Positions 50,929-63,437 of a stretch of DNA of 64,000 nt are shown one piece after another. The notes under the pieces are model-generated. The model was given only the letters and a program-made list of their open reading frames with translations, searched no databases and was not told the DNA's origin. Both the position numbers and the translations under genes were made by a program. Source of the DNA: Nyssa sinensis (taxonomy: Eukaryota > Streptophyta > Magnoliopsida > Cornales > Nyssaceae); contig CM018033.1 of the NCBI GenBank assembly GCA_008638375.1, positions 15,231,763 to 15,295,762 on the forward strand, written 5' to 3'. The stretch's first letter is position 1; the number at the start of each line of letters is the position of its first letter.

Positions 50929-53900
50929 CTATTGATAATACTTCCGTAAATGTTCCACGTTCCACGGCCTAGGAATAGGCTTCCCAGTCATGTCTTCTAG
51001 CCAGCAGGTGGTAGGCCTAACAACCTTCGTTACTTTGTAGGGGCCTTCCCAGTTTGGTAACAGCTTTCCCATAGTGGGATCCTTGGTGTTTTGAAAGACT
51101 CTTCTTAAGACAAAGTCTCCGACTTGAAAGCTGACCGTCTTGAGCCCCACCTTGGATTTGTCAACCATTCTCTGCTGATAGGCTTTCATCCTGATGCTAG
51201 CTTGATCCCTTCTTTCTTCAAGCAAATCCAAATTTTCCATCAGCTGCTGATCATTGGATTCTTGCTCAAAGGCTTCAGTCCTCAGGGTTGGCATACCGAT
51301 CTCAACCGGAATTACTGCCTCTGTACCATAGGCCAGTGAGAAGGGAGTTTCAGAGGTGGGAGTTCTTCTGGTTGTTCTGTAGGCCCAAAGAACTCCACGG
51401 AGTTCCTCTGCCCACTTCCCTTTGGCCTGTTCCAACCTTTTCTTTAATCCATCAAGGATTGTTCGGTTGGTGACCTCTGCTTGCCCATTTGCTTGTGGAT
51501 GGCCTAGAGAGGCAAAGTGTTGCCTAATGTTGAGATTTTCACAGAATTTCTTGAAGCCTTTACCAGTGAACTGCGTCCCATTGCGGAGATAATCACACGT
51601 GGTATGCCGAACCTGCAAACAATGTTCTTCCAAGTAAAGCTCTCAACTTCCTTTTCTGTGATATGTGTTAGAGGTTCAGCTTCAGCCCACTTAGAGAAAT
51701 AGTCAATGGCTACCAAGAGATACTTCTTGTTTGGTGGGGCCTTTGGTAATGGACCCACGATGTCCATCCCCCATTGAGCAAAGGGCCAAGGACTATGAAT
51801 CGGGATGAGCTCGTGATGAGGCTGATGTTGATATGGGGCAAATCTTTGGCATTTGTCGCACTTTTGAACATACTCCTTAGCCTACTTTAGTATGCTAGGC
51901 CAGTAATAGCCTTGAGACAAAGCTCGGTGAGCTATAGTTCTGCCTCCATTATGATTCCCGCAAATACCTTCGTGTATTTCAGCCAAGACATATTATGGTT
52001 CTTCTAGAGCTAAGCATTTTAACAGAGGTTGAGAATAAGACCTTCTGTAAAGTTTGTTATTCAGGATCAGGTACCGAGCCGCTCTGATTCGGATTCTCCT
52101 GGCTTTGTTTTTATCTTTTGAGAGGAGCCCGGATTGCAAGTACTAGAGGATTGGAGTCATCCAGTTCTGGGGCTGTTCAGCAATTTGAGCAACTTGGGCT
52201 TCCTCTATGCTAGGTCCTGGCTGATAGGAGATTTTTATTGTGGAGTTTGCTTCAGACTTTAGGCGGGACGCCATGTTAGCCAAAGCATCTGCTCTGCAGT
52301 TCTGGCTTCTTTCAATTTTCTAGATAATGAATGTCTAGAAGGAATGCTTCAAATGGTTCACCAGTTCGGAATACCGAAGCATCCTATCATCCTTAATAGA
52401 GAATTCTCCCAGGACTTAGCTTACCACCAGTTGGGAATCTGAGAAGACTTTGAGGTTCTGAACCTCACATTCTAGGGCCAACTTGATGCCTAAGATTAGG
52501 GCTTCATATTCTGCTTCATTGTTGGAAGCTTTGAATCCCAAGCTGACTACTTTTTTTGACGTGAGCCCATCAGGGGACTGTAGTACCAAGCCTACTCTTG
52601 AGCCTTGATTGGTTGACGATCCATTGATGTAGAGCAGCCAGGTTCCCGAAGTTTCGATAAGTTGTGCCTTGTCTTGGAGTGCCGGGGTAAACTCGGCAAC
52701 AAAATCAGCCAAGGCCTACCCTTTGATGGAGTTTCAAGGCACATATGATATGTCGAATTCCCCTAGCTCCATAGACCATTTCACTAATCTTCCCGATACC
52801 TCAGGTTTCCTCAATATTGACTTCAGAGGATAGGCAGTTGGGATTTCAATTGGATGGGCTTGGAAATAGGGTCGGAGCTTTCGAGCTAATATGACCAAGC
52901 CGAAGGCTAGCTTTTCCACTTCTAGATATCTCTTTTCTGTGTCAAGTAGTGCCCTACTGACGTAGAATATGGGCCTCTGTACTCCTCTGTCCTGTCTGAC
53001 TAATGCGGAGCTGACCACGTTTTCAGAAACTGCAAGGTACAAAAGTAGCTTTTCTCCCTGTACTAGTTTTGACAGAAGTTCTGGAGAGGCTAAATACTCC
53101 TTTAGTTCTTAAAAAGCTTTCTCGCATTCTTCCGTCTACTACAAAGCTTTGTTGCCCTTCAGAGCTTTGAAGAAAGGTAGGCAGGGATCAGTGGATTTGG
53201 AGATAAATTTGCTTAGTGCAGCGATTCTGCCGTTCAGTGCCTGAATGTCCTTTCTGGTTTTTGGTGACTTCAGTCCAATCAGAGCTTGGATCTGAGTGGG
53301 GTCTGCTTCGATACCCCTCTAAGAGACAATGTATCCCAAGAATTTTTCCTTCATAACCCCGAAGGTATATTTCAAGGGGTTGAGCTTCATCCTGTACTGT
53401 CTGAGGTTATCGAAGGTCTGGGCTAAATGCTGGAGGTGACTACCTTTCTGCAGACTTTTGACCAGCATATCGTCAATGTATACCTCCATGGTATTGCCGA
53501 GCAATGAGCTGAACATCTTGTTCACCAGCCGCTAATATGTCGCTTCAGCGTTCTTCAAACCGAAAGGCATTACTCTGTAGCAGTAGAGCCCTCATTCGGT
53601 TATGAAGGCTATCTTCTCTTGGTCTAGAGGGTACATCTGAATTTGGTTGTACCCAGAGTAGGCATCTATGAAGCTCATGAGCTCGTGCCCCACAGTGGCG
53701 TCAACCAATTGATCTATCATTGGTAGTAGGAAGCTGTCTTTAGGGCACGCCTTATTGAGGTCTGTATAATCAACGCAGACCCTCCACTTGCCATTTTTCT
53801 TCTTGACCAGGACGGTGTTAGCTAGCCACTCGGGGTAAAACACTTCTCGTATCATCCTAGCTTCAAGCAGCCTCTGGACTTCCTCATTTATAACCTGATG

Positions 53901-54269
53901 CCGTTCTAGAGCAATCGGCCTTCTCTTTTGTCTAACTGGTGGATGATCTGGATCTACCATCAGCTTGTGAGTTATGAGGCTAGGATCTATACCCTCCATG
54001 TCTTTGGTCTTCTAAGCAAATATAGAGAGGTTGTCTTTTAGAAACCTGACTATCTTCTCCTGCTCGGTGTGCTTCAGATCTGGGCCGATGTATAAATAAC
54101 GCCCCTCTGATTCTGAATTGACCAGCACTTTAATGGGCTCACCAATGGGTTTGGCTCGGCTCTCTCGTCTCCTTGGGCTCAGGGGTTCTTCGATGCTGGA
54201 TGGGCAACCTTCCTCCTTGGGAGTGTGAGTAAGAACTGGATCTGTACAGTCCCGAGTGTACTGTAATTG
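50929..54269 (-). pseudogene. pol: Pol of element 4, broken by stops
   Basis: Domains as in element 1: FIDAYSGYNQIQ, YIDDMLV, degenerate RNase H (MYLAVSENVVSS), second RNase H (LYINGSSTNQGSRVGL, first Asp changed to Asn as in element 3), integrase WGMDIVGPLP and HPQANGQAEVTNRTIL, and C-terminal NWEGPY. Stops are mostly TAG or TAA at Gln or Trp codons, e.g. F-A-TAG-K in place of Trp, KAF-TAA-ELK, VVS-TAA-VL. A frameshift lies at the integrase SDNG motif near 51580. Confidence 0.87.
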
Positions 54270-54272
54270 CTA
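54264..54272 (-). promoter_or_regulatory. Conserved UAG-CAA-UUA at the protease/pol border, element 4
   Basis: AAA-TAG-CAA-TTA-CAG on the minus strand, in frame on both sides. Confidence 0.6.
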
Positions 54273-55070
54273 TTTGGTGGCCTTCTCCTTGAGTGCAATG
54301 GCATGGCACTTTTGAGAAGTTGGTTGGCATCCTTTGACAGAGTGAACGTTCTGATTGTGGACATACTTTAGACATTGATGGAGGGTCGAGGTGACCACCC
54401 CTATCTGGTGCAACCAAGGTCTCCCAATTATGACGTTGTAGGGAGATTTCATATTCAACACCATATACTCTGAGATGGTGGTCTTCTACCCTTCTCCCTC
54501 TCCCACAGTAGTAGGAAGGTCGATTCTCCCCAATGGGGTGCTGAGATTGCCATCAAAAGCTGCCATCACGGCAGTAGTAGGCTTGATGTTGTCGTGGTCC
54601 ATTCCCATCTGTTTAAGTGGCTCATAGAACAGTATATTGACAGAGCTGCCAGTATCTACCAGGACTCTCCTGATCTCAAAGTTAGCGATTTTAAGAGGGA
54701 TGACAAGGGCATCACTATGAGGGCAATGTACCCCTGCTAGATCCTGTTCAGTGAATTAGATCTCTGGTGCTGGCTTGAGCTTTTTTTCCACGTTGGAGAT
54801 CTGCAATACGTCCGGGGCAGCTCTGGCCTCCTGAGCATATCTTTTTCTCTCCCTATTTGACATTCTTGTAATAGGAGAGTCGGCATGAAGGACGTAAATA
54901 ACATGGTTGTTCTGCCTCTAGGGCTCGTTTCGTCCTTCCCTATGCTCCTGTCTCTGCTCGGGCCTCTGGTCTGGCTGTTGTTGAGGCTTGTCTTCTTGGG
55001 GGCTCTGCCTTCCGTCTTGCATGACGAACTCCCGAAAACGCCCCTTCTTTATGAGTTGCTCTATCTCATA
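54270..55070 (-). pseudogene. pro: Protease region of element 4
   Basis: Contains the VDTGSSVNILFYEPL-type motif near 54640 and GRPWLHQIGVVTS near 54420. TAA at EI-TAA-FTE and TAG at a Gln codon near 54488 interrupt it. Joined in frame to gag without the gag-end TAG seen in elements 1-3 (EIEQLIKKGRF is intact). Confidence 0.75.
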
Positions 55071-56634
55071 CCGGAGGGTCCTGCATGAGTTAGTCGTATG
55101 TCTATGATCTTTATAGAAATTACAATACTTACTTTGGTCCCGAAGACTGGGATCTCCTTTGATTGGTTCCGGCCACCTCAGGTTATCCCGATCTCGAATC
55201 TGCCGGAGTACTTGGTTAGGTGTAGTGTTCAATGAGGTGAAGTTATGAACTCCCTTGGTCCGGAATTGTACACAACTCTAGGTGTTGTTCTTTTCTCTGG
55301 ACTCCTGGCCCTCTTCTTGCTGGAGTCTCTTCTGTGGTCCTCTTTCTTGTGATCCTCCCTCTTCGGATTATGCCTCTAGGTCTGATCTTTGCCCTTCTGG
55401 GATGTGCGGTTGGCTTCTTCCAAGTTGATGTACTTCCTGGCCCAATCCATTAAGGCCGCCATGTCGGCAGGAGGGCTTTTTGTCAAGGAATCTCTGAAGC
55501 CACCGTGAGCAAGTCCAGTAGTTAAGGCAGCTACAAGGAATTTTGGGCTGCAGTCAGTGATCTCCGTGAGTTCGACATTGAAGCGTGCAATGTAGGCTCT
55601 GAGGGACTCCTTCTTAGTCTGCTTGACATTTAACAAGAATTCTGGTCCCCTTCTGAGCCTTCTGCTGGTCATAAACCTATCTAGGAATTGTCTACCGAGC
55701 TCATAGAAGCTGGTAATTGAGTTCGGAGGGAGGTTATGAAACCATTTCAAAGCAGTTCCCTTTAAGCTGGTAATGAAAGTTCAGCACATAAAAGCATCAG
55801 AGGCCCCGTGGAGGGCCATTGTATGCTGGTAGTGCGAGAGATGATTTCCTGGATCTCCAAACCCATCGTACAAGGTGAACTTGGGCACCATGAACTTTCT
55901 GGGCCTTTCTTCTGACATGATGACGTGAGTGAATGGGGTGGCAAGTCTTCCGAGCAGCCTGGCTAACTCGTCTTGCTTTGGAGGGTTCTAGGCACCTCTC
56001 AAAGCAATTGTTCGGTCCATAGATTCGGCAATTTCTTCTACCCTCCATGGTTCTCTGAATCTGACATCTTGTGAACCTTGCCTCGCAGCCTCGACTTCAG
56101 GGTAGTCGGGCTGAGTACGTCCCTCGGACGGAAGAGGGTTTCGAACCAGAGGGATTGGTGCTGCATGGGGATGAGGTCCCTGTGGTGCCGGATGCGCTCC
56201 CGAAGCCCTTGGAGTTGGGGCTCGAGTAGTGCTTCGGTAATGGACGTCAGGCACGAAGGCTGATGTTCCCCAGCCTGGAGCTGCTGACGGTTGTGGATCT
56301 CTGCCAACGCGGGCAACACCTTGGGGGTGCCCAGGCTGGTTATTTGGAGCCTGCTCATGGGCTCTTCATTCTCAGTGACAAAAGGGGGTTGTGTTCCTGC
56401 AGCAATGTTGACCGGCGGGTTAGGAGGATTCATCACTTGATTCTGTGTGAGCGTTGCCAATGTCCTAGTTATGGCAAGAAACTGTTCCTGCACTAGTTCA
56501 TTGTGTCGTTTGATCGATTCGATCTCTTGTTGCATGGGATCAACCGCTGGTCCCCTTGCTCGGGGAGCAGGAGGCCGACGTTGAGAGCTTTGCGGATTCT
56601 GAGTATTCTGTCGTGGTCGGAGATTTGGGGCCAT
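55071..56634 (-). pseudogene. gag: Gag of element 4, broken
   Basis: Starts at ATG 56634 (MAPNLRPRQNTQ). Middle part EEIAESMDRTIALRGA, then TAG near 55988 before NPPKQDELARLLGRL. Gag domain with MKWFHNLPPNSITSFYELGRQFLDRF and LRAYIARFNVELTEI, then a frameshift near 55376 in a Lys-rich stretch. The zinc cluster reads CNFYKDHRHTTNSC, with the usual His replaced by Tyr. Inactive. Confidence 0.82.
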
Positions 56635-56690
56635 GGTTTTCCCGTGAGGAAAAAGATGAGTTTGTTAATAGAGCACTTGGAGATTAGTCA

Positions 56691-56710
56691 TTTCCCACAG
56701 ACGACGCCAA
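56691..56710 (-). other. Primer binding site of element 4
   Basis: TTTGGCGTCGTCTGTGGGAA on the minus strand, one base changed from elements 1 and 2 (TGGCGCC to TGGCGTC, a CpG transition). Confidence 0.75.
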
Positions 56711-56712
56711 AC

Positions 56713-57232
56713 TGATGCTGCACTTTTCGACTCGCAATAAGTGTGGGCTCCGTGACCTGTAGAACACTCAGAAAAGGGATCAGAGGACCACCGAATTGGC
56801 TCCGGCGATAGCTGCTCCGATGCTTAAGTAAGTAAACAGAATTGAAAAGACTGAATTGAAAGCCAAAGAATGAGCATAAAAATAAAACGTACCTTTAGGA
56901 TTTAATTTATAGATCGTGGCCTTCCTAAGTTGATTAGGATTCGATGCCATGAATATAGAGATTTGATCATCGGAGATTGCAGTTACCTTGTGGAGTATTG
57001 TGTCGTAGATAAAGATTATAATCATAGATAGTAGCTTCCTTGTTGAAGACTGTTTCCATGTTGAAGACTGTTTCTTTATTCCCTGCTTGGCAGTTGTTAA
57101 GGAAACCATAAGGTCGGAACCATATGAAATGCTGAGTGAATATTGCCGAGAGCATAAGGTCTGGAGGATACGTGCATGAGAATGCCTTGGAGGCTACGCC
57201 TGCTCTGTATGACCGAATTTATCGGCTCTGTA

Positions 57233-57286
<54 letters not shown>

Positions 57287-57407
57287 ATACCCTGAAGGCT
57301 GTGAATGCTCTGTATGATTGAGATAATCAGTTCTGTATGATCGAGATTATCAGCTCTGTACACATACGTGTCTTAAGGTGATTAGTGAGTCTGTTTATGG
57401 TATATCA
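56713..57407 (-). repeat. 5' LTR of element 4
   Basis: 695 bp; its excess of 28 bp over the 3' LTR equals the longer TA run at 57235-57282. The minus-strand TATA box TATAAATT is at 56904-56911 and the hairpin block at 56788-56808. Confidence 0.92.
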
Positions 57408-58057
57408 CAAATATTTAATATTTTATTAAATTTTTTTTATCTGAAGTGAATATATTTAATCGAATCTTTTTTATTCGATCATTCGAACGAAATTTTAGGT
57501 ATGATGCTATACATTTTTTTTTCACTCTATTGTACTTCTACTTGCTTTTAAAAGAAAAGTGAACTTTTACTTTGTAATTCTTTCTTCGGGAAATGAAACT
57601 GTTTGGCTACAATTAATGTATATTATTATAATGGTACTGAATCAATCACTGGACAATTTCACGGCGAATCCATGTTAAAGGCTTACATCATATAAGCTTT
57701 TTACTCTCCGAATCCAAAAAATCAAGACAATACTTCACAATAGAACTCTACGAAAAAAGTCCACACATGACAAAGCTTATCAATTGATATGTTTTCACAA
57801 ATAACTGAAATTTAATTTCTTCATCTATATCTTCCATTTTCAAGGCTTTAGCTTGTAACAATTTTTATTAATAATTATAATATTTTTTAAAGGCTCCATC
57901 AACAACATCCCCTAATGTAATTTTTAATAAAAATAATGATTTACAGTTCAAGAATATTCACTCATTTTGTGTGGTAGAATAGAACAAAGTCTAAAAAAAT
58001 GTTCTGATCAATTAAATCATAACACATAAGATGAGTGAAATTAGATGGGCAAAACAT
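57408..58057. other. AT-rich intergenic DNA
   Basis: No gene, repeat structure or RNA gene seen. Confidence 0.6.
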
Positions 58058-58658
58058 TAGGGATGCGGGCTGGGCCGGGCTATTGCGGGCTCTCGTCAAA
58101 TTAGCTGGCGGGTCCGGCCGTGCTAGGGCTTTATTCTCTAGACTTGATGAATATTAATGTAAAATAGCTTAAAAAATTATAAAAGTTAGAATTGATGAAT
58201 GATTTTTTTTTTTTTTTTTGTTGTGCAATTGACAAATGATTTAATAGTTTGAATAGAAAGTATGAAGATAAGTATGTGATATATAAGATGAGCTAATATT
58301 TTTTAATATTTATATGAATGGTAATAGTGTAAAGTTTGAAATAAGATGTAAATAATAAAATTGTAAAGTGAAAGATAAGAAAATTAAATAGATTTTGATT
58401 TGTTAAGCTGAAAGTAAATCAAATAATAATAAATAATGAGAATCATTTGAATTGAAAACTAATGAATAATTATTTTATGTTCTAAAGAATTAAGTTTATG
58501 AACTTTTAAGTGTTTTGGCTTGTGTGAGATGGGTTTCGGGCCAAGCCTCAACTCAAAAATTTAAACTCAAACTCAAAATAGAGATATTCCGAACTAAGAA
58601 GAGGCCAGGCTTGACCCGCAAAAAAATGGGGACTGCCCGGCCCATTTTTGCACCCCTA
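58058..58658. mobile_element. Possible non-autonomous hAT-type DNA element
   Basis: Inward-facing ends TAGGGATGCGGGCTGGGCCGG and, on the other strand, TAGGGGTGCAAAAATGGGCC, around 600 bp of AT-rich DNA with no frame. The GGGCCGGGC-type ends are common in plant hAT-like elements. The flanking 8-mers (CAAAACAT and GTGAATAT) do not match well, so it is old or the ends are misplaced. Confidence 0.5.
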
Positions 58659-61600
58659 GTGAATATGTTGAACCGTAAATCATTACTTTTTTAATACCTA
58701 TAATAATAGTAAGCCAATAATTGGGCCCGTGTTGTATGGAACTATTTTTTATTTTATTATTATTATTATTATTTTTTCGTATTAAACCAATCATTGGGCT
58801 GTTTGAAACAAGGGCCAATGTTCTAAGCCCAAGAAATGGGCCCTCATTGGCAGAACAAGTTGTCAATTTGAAGGCAAGTGCATTTTAAAGGCAGGAATAT
58901 AAGATAGGCCTTTTGAAAAGTGCACCTCATATTCTCCACCCCCAGTGACTCTTAACGGTATATGGGCTTCGAAAGAAGGCTTAAGAGTATAGCAATGCCA
59001 GTTGGTGCTTTTTTAAAGAATTTATGAATTTAAAATTATGATTGTTTCATTATTTATAGCGAATTTGAAATTGGGAATATGAAGATGAATTTGTTCAAAT
59101 TTTAAATTAATTTTTATTGTAGGGTCCCAATCCCTTACAATCACACTCAATACGTGAAAACTAAATTTTAAATTTAATCTAAATTCAAAAATTTCTTTTA
59201 AAATTTTAGTTTTACAAATTCAACATTTAAAATTTCCACATTATTCATTCAACACTAATATTTTTATAAATAATTAATTTTTAAATTTGTTAATAACACC
59301 TTAATCTTGTTTCTACTACTCAACTGAATTCAACTAAACTTTTATCTCAACTATTTAAAATTAGTTATATACATACACGCATAAATTGCATAGGCAATGA
59401 CGAAAATAGTAATAGTAATTATAATATTTACATGGATACAAAAATAATTAGATTATAGTTTAATTAAGTAAGTGTTTACATAATCTTCGTCTGTCCGAAG
59501 AAATGATTCATCAAAATAATTAAATGCCATTTGCGGTGGACTTAGAGAGGGGCTATGCCCCCTCCCCCCCCCAAAAAAAAGAAAAAAACACTTTTATAAA
59601 TTTGATTCATCAACCAGGGTTACTTGACTTATCTTCATCCCTTCTATTTGTCTCAGAGCCCCCAGTTCAAATGCATTGAAATCCTGAACCAGACAATTGA
59701 AATTTGTGGTCTCCTGCAAAAAAAAAAAAAAAACACTGTATATTCTAACCAATTCCTGCCGATTTGATCTCTGCATGATGGGCTTATCTAGTGGAATTAA
59801 CTAATTATAGAAATAGTAGAATTCCTTAAGGCCCCCACCATGTTATCCGTTTCATCAACAACTAGACTTGAGTCCGATAATGGAGTTTAACAAACGAGAG
59901 AGAGAGACGGGCAAAGAAAAAATAGTGGATCCCTACTCAATGACGACTGTGGAGTCAGGGACAGAACCAGGATTTTACCTGAGGCGATGGCGGGAAGAGG
60001 GGGACGGGGAGGGGAATTTTTTATTTTTTATTGCTAAATATTCAATCATAAATCTAAAAATTAATGAACTATTATAATTTAATATTAAGTGATGATATTT
60101 TTTATAAATAAATAATTTAATTGATATAAAGAAATTTTTAAATTAGACAAGACTTCTATTAAAAAGAACCCAACAACTTTAGAATATAAAAAAAGGAGTC
60201 AAATTGAAATTAAAATAAGGATAAAGTTTAAAAACATTTAAACTTACCCGGGAAAAAATATAAATTAAGAGGGAATATTTGAAATTTTTTTTGAAAAGTA
60301 TGAAAAAATTCAAATAAACGAAAAAAATGAGGAGGGCAATTAGTTTTCTCCGTTGCGTATTATTATCATTTAAAAAAAAAAAAAACATGATACCTTATCG
60401 AGATGGATCTCTGCTTAAAAAACAAACAAATAGTTGAATTTGTAACAAAAAAAAAATTAAAAGGGCATAGACTCAATCTCACACAAAATTCATACGAATG
60501 ACTTATTACTAATTATCCCTTAAAGCATTTCTCAGAGCTGGTGCAGGCAAGGGCATAGTTACATAGAGGATGGGGGGTGTAGCCCCCCAATTTTGCAAAA
60601 TCTTTTTTTTTTTTTGAAGTATATTCCCCACTAATTTTGAGAGAAAAATTTCTTTCTATATTTTATATTAAAACAAAATATTGCACGTAAATCTCCCTCT
60701 AATTTTGAGAATAAAATTATTTTCCATTAAAATTTCTCATTCTAACTTCAAAAAAAAAAAAAATTATTCCTAAAACTTTACCCAAGAAACTTTTAGCCCC
60801 TACCAAAAAAAAAATCAGACTCCACCCTTTGGGCACGGGTTAAAGTTATAGTATGTCATCTTAAGTTAGAATTCAGAGTTAGGGCTTCAGTTCATTATTA
60901 ATTATAAAAAGAGAAAAAACAATTGAACAAAATGATTCCTACAAAACCATTGTGATAAACGAAAGGTGGCAGATTAAGATTACCATTTTCCACAGCAAAC
61001 AAAACAATCTTACAATTGGCTACAGACACAAGATAGCTATAATAATAATATTAATATTACAGTTAAAGATATTTTATAATTTAATTGTTTTTTATTGAAC
61101 ATTAATACTTTAAGGAACCAACTCCTTATATATATATATATATATATATATTATTTTTTATCAAAACTTTCTTACTTGGTTAATAACTAATAATTTATTC
61201 ATTTTTAATAAAAATTATATATTTGGATTCTAAACATCGAGATTTATCATACAAGATTCATATAGAATATGAAAGTTTGAAGAAAAAAATCATTCCAACA
61301 GAGTAAAATTTTGTCACAACAAAAGTGTAAAACTTTATACTTTTGCTTTGAAAAATTTAGTCCCAGCAAAAAATGTAAAATTTTACACTTTTCTAATTTT
61401 GATAAATTCTCAATTGTTACTAGTTTTATTAAGATTTTAAGTCAGATGTTCAATGTTCAAAATTAACTTTTACGATAGTTGAAATTTGTAAAAAATAATT
61501 AGTATTTGAAGCACGGGTAGTTAAAAACTCACTAATTGTGAAATTTTACATTATCTCAAAATGTAAAATAACGTAAAACTTTACACTTTCTTAAAATTGA

Positions 61601-62454
61601 GAAAAATGAGTTTTTAGGATGAATTAATCAGACAATAAACTTACACAATGTATGACATTTGTTGTCATGTTAAAATTTGCAATAATGAAGGGTCGATTTT
61701 TGAATATATTAACAAACAAGTCTATATTGGATGAAGAAGAAATCACTACTGCGACAAACAACCATGGATGGCAGAAAATCACGTATGCCAAGCGATAGAG
61801 AAAAGTTTTAATTCCCTTAAATGTTGTTAAGACAAAGGATAAATAAAATATTAAAATAAAAGAGTTTTCTTTAATTAAATTTCAATTCCCTTCAAATCCT
61901 CTTACCAAATACCAATGTAAATAGAAGTTCTAATTTTGTAATGTCGACCTTCCTTCCAGAATGTTGGTGAGCCCAATTTGGTCCAGCAGAACCACACTCC
62001 AATGCCTTTACTCCCAAGGGGATGTCCTTGCTTTGTTAGGATGAATAATAATATCAATTTTAACCCATTACCTAATTCGAGTTTCAGATCAGTTTGAGCA
62101 ATTTTGACAGTAAATATTTCAGGGGAGAGCGGCGGCGTGGTTGCTTCAGTAAATTGTGAGGGCACCGTTGATGGATCTTTGTCTTGATGGTAGTGGTCTT
62201 GATCATGACCCACTAGTTGTTGGTTTGTAGATATAGAGATCTCCAAAGCATCGATCCTTGTCGTCAGATTTTGGTATTGATGTTAGGGTTTAATGACAAT
62301 TGATTGGGATATATTGAGAAAGGCTATTATTATCATTTAGAATAAAATAAAATTGCCATGTCATCTTCAAAAAAACAAAATAACCAAATGTCCCGAACTG
62401 CACAATAATTTAGTACATTTTTTAGGGATCTAAGACCAATTAACTCTTAAAAAT
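58659..62454. other. AT-rich intergenic DNA with degraded repeats
   Basis: No gene. It holds homopolymer runs, two or three pieces ending in GCCCCCC-type motifs (59545, 60575, 60768), a TA microsatellite at 61127-61151 and short palindromes near 61325-61600 built on AAGTGTAAAA/TTTTACACTT. A 115-codon minus frame at 61902-62246 (start MEISISTNQQ) has no recognised domain and no support. Confidence 0.5.
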
Positions 62455-62530
62455 AGTGCACCAACTGCTTCCAGTGTAGCATTGGCGATCCCTTGACAAT
62501 GGAATCTGGGTTCAAAACCCGACATTGGAG
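62455..62530 (+). repeat. Possible tRNA-derived SINE fragment
   Basis: GGGTTCAAAACCC at 62510-62522 fits a pol III B box. GTGTAGCATTGGCG, about 40 nt upstream, is a weak A box. A T-rich tail follows. No tRNA cloverleaf. Confidence 0.3.
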
Positions 62531-62590
62531 TATTATTTAACTTTTCCTTTCTATTTTTTGGTGTTTTTTTTCTCTTTGTTTTTTTTGTTT

Positions 62591-62610
62591 GGGGGGAGGG
62601 GGGGGGGGGG
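62591..62610 (+). repeat. G-tract
   Basis: Nineteen G interrupted by one A within a T-rich stretch. It could form a quadruplex, or be a sequencing-prone homopolymer. Confidence 0.8.
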
Positions 62611-63414
62611 AGTATTAAATTCATCATAATGCCCGTGAGAAAACATTGAATGCACCCTTAGTTCAACAGTCTTAAGGGACTGAATTTTAAAACAAGTGTC
62701 AATTCATATTTTTAAGGTGATTAGTACCTTACCTTTTGCCTGTTCTGATCCTACTGTAAAATTATCAACTCATCTAAAAACTTAAGTTACTAAAAATTGT
62801 GTAACTTTATTATTATATTCTCTAACACCTATTACGTACCTAATACCTGTTTTAATATGATCCGGATCATATTATCCTTGCAATTTTGATAACCATGATC
62901 ATAACCAAGCAGTCAAAAGATCCAAACTAAGTGTATAGCAGTATCGCCACCTTGTCAGCATCACAACAATGCTTTCTCGTGAGCAGGTTATGGCCATTCT
63001 ACTATTCCAACTATTCTCAAAAGAATTTAACATTTTCTCAGGGCATTTCTATTTTCTCTACAGCTTTGATTGATATACAACTCTTTTCTTTAAAAAATGA
63101 AATAAATTTACCGAAACAAACCGCTGTTTCTCATCATGTTAATTTAAATCTGATCAGCTAAGCACAGTTAACAGTTGAACCTGATTCTGCATCTGTGCCC
63201 TCCTTCCACAAGTGTTCTACCTAATTTTTGAATAACCAGCAACAAAGGATGAACTACCAATTTCCAAAATCCAAAATTCCTCGAGTCATCCAATTACTAA
63301 AACGAAAAATACCAGGCATTCTTTAATCAATTTTCCATTCAAAGAAATTCATAATTCTCATTGGGCACCTACTTGTACACCAACCTGAATCCCAAATTAT
63401 TAACATCAACTAGA
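62611..63414. other. Intergenic DNA
   Basis: No convincing gene or repeat; short frames only. Confidence 0.5.
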
Positions 63415-63437
63415 AGCTTTGATACCACTTGATATAG
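63415..63437 (-). other. Possible LTR end and primer binding site of another retrotransposon
   Basis: The minus strand reads CTATATCA-AG-TGGTATCAAAGC. The last part differs by one base from the common initiator-Met primer site TGGTATCAGAGC, and TATATCA could be an LTR end. If so, a 5' LTR lies to the right and mostly outside what I can confirm. Confidence 0.3.

Larger units (their letters stand above)
41571..57407 (-). mobile_element. Element 4: Tat/Retand-like element with nested solo LTR E
   Basis: Minus strand: 5' LTR 56713-57407, primer site, gag, protease, pol, repeat array, antisense gene (split by solo LTR E) and 3' LTR 41571-42237. The LTRs differ at about two dozen sites by eye, mostly transitions, plus a TA-repeat length change, so it is much older than element 1. 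No clean duplication is seen: CTAAA precedes it and CAAAT follows. Confidence 0.9.

Noticed and set aside
41566..57412. Target duplication for element 4
   Set aside because: CTAAA and CAAAT match only after assuming an indel, so I do not claim a duplication.
61902..62246. Host gene candidate (start MEISISTNQQ)
   Set aside because: Single short frame, no domain, no splice or promoter context that I could support.
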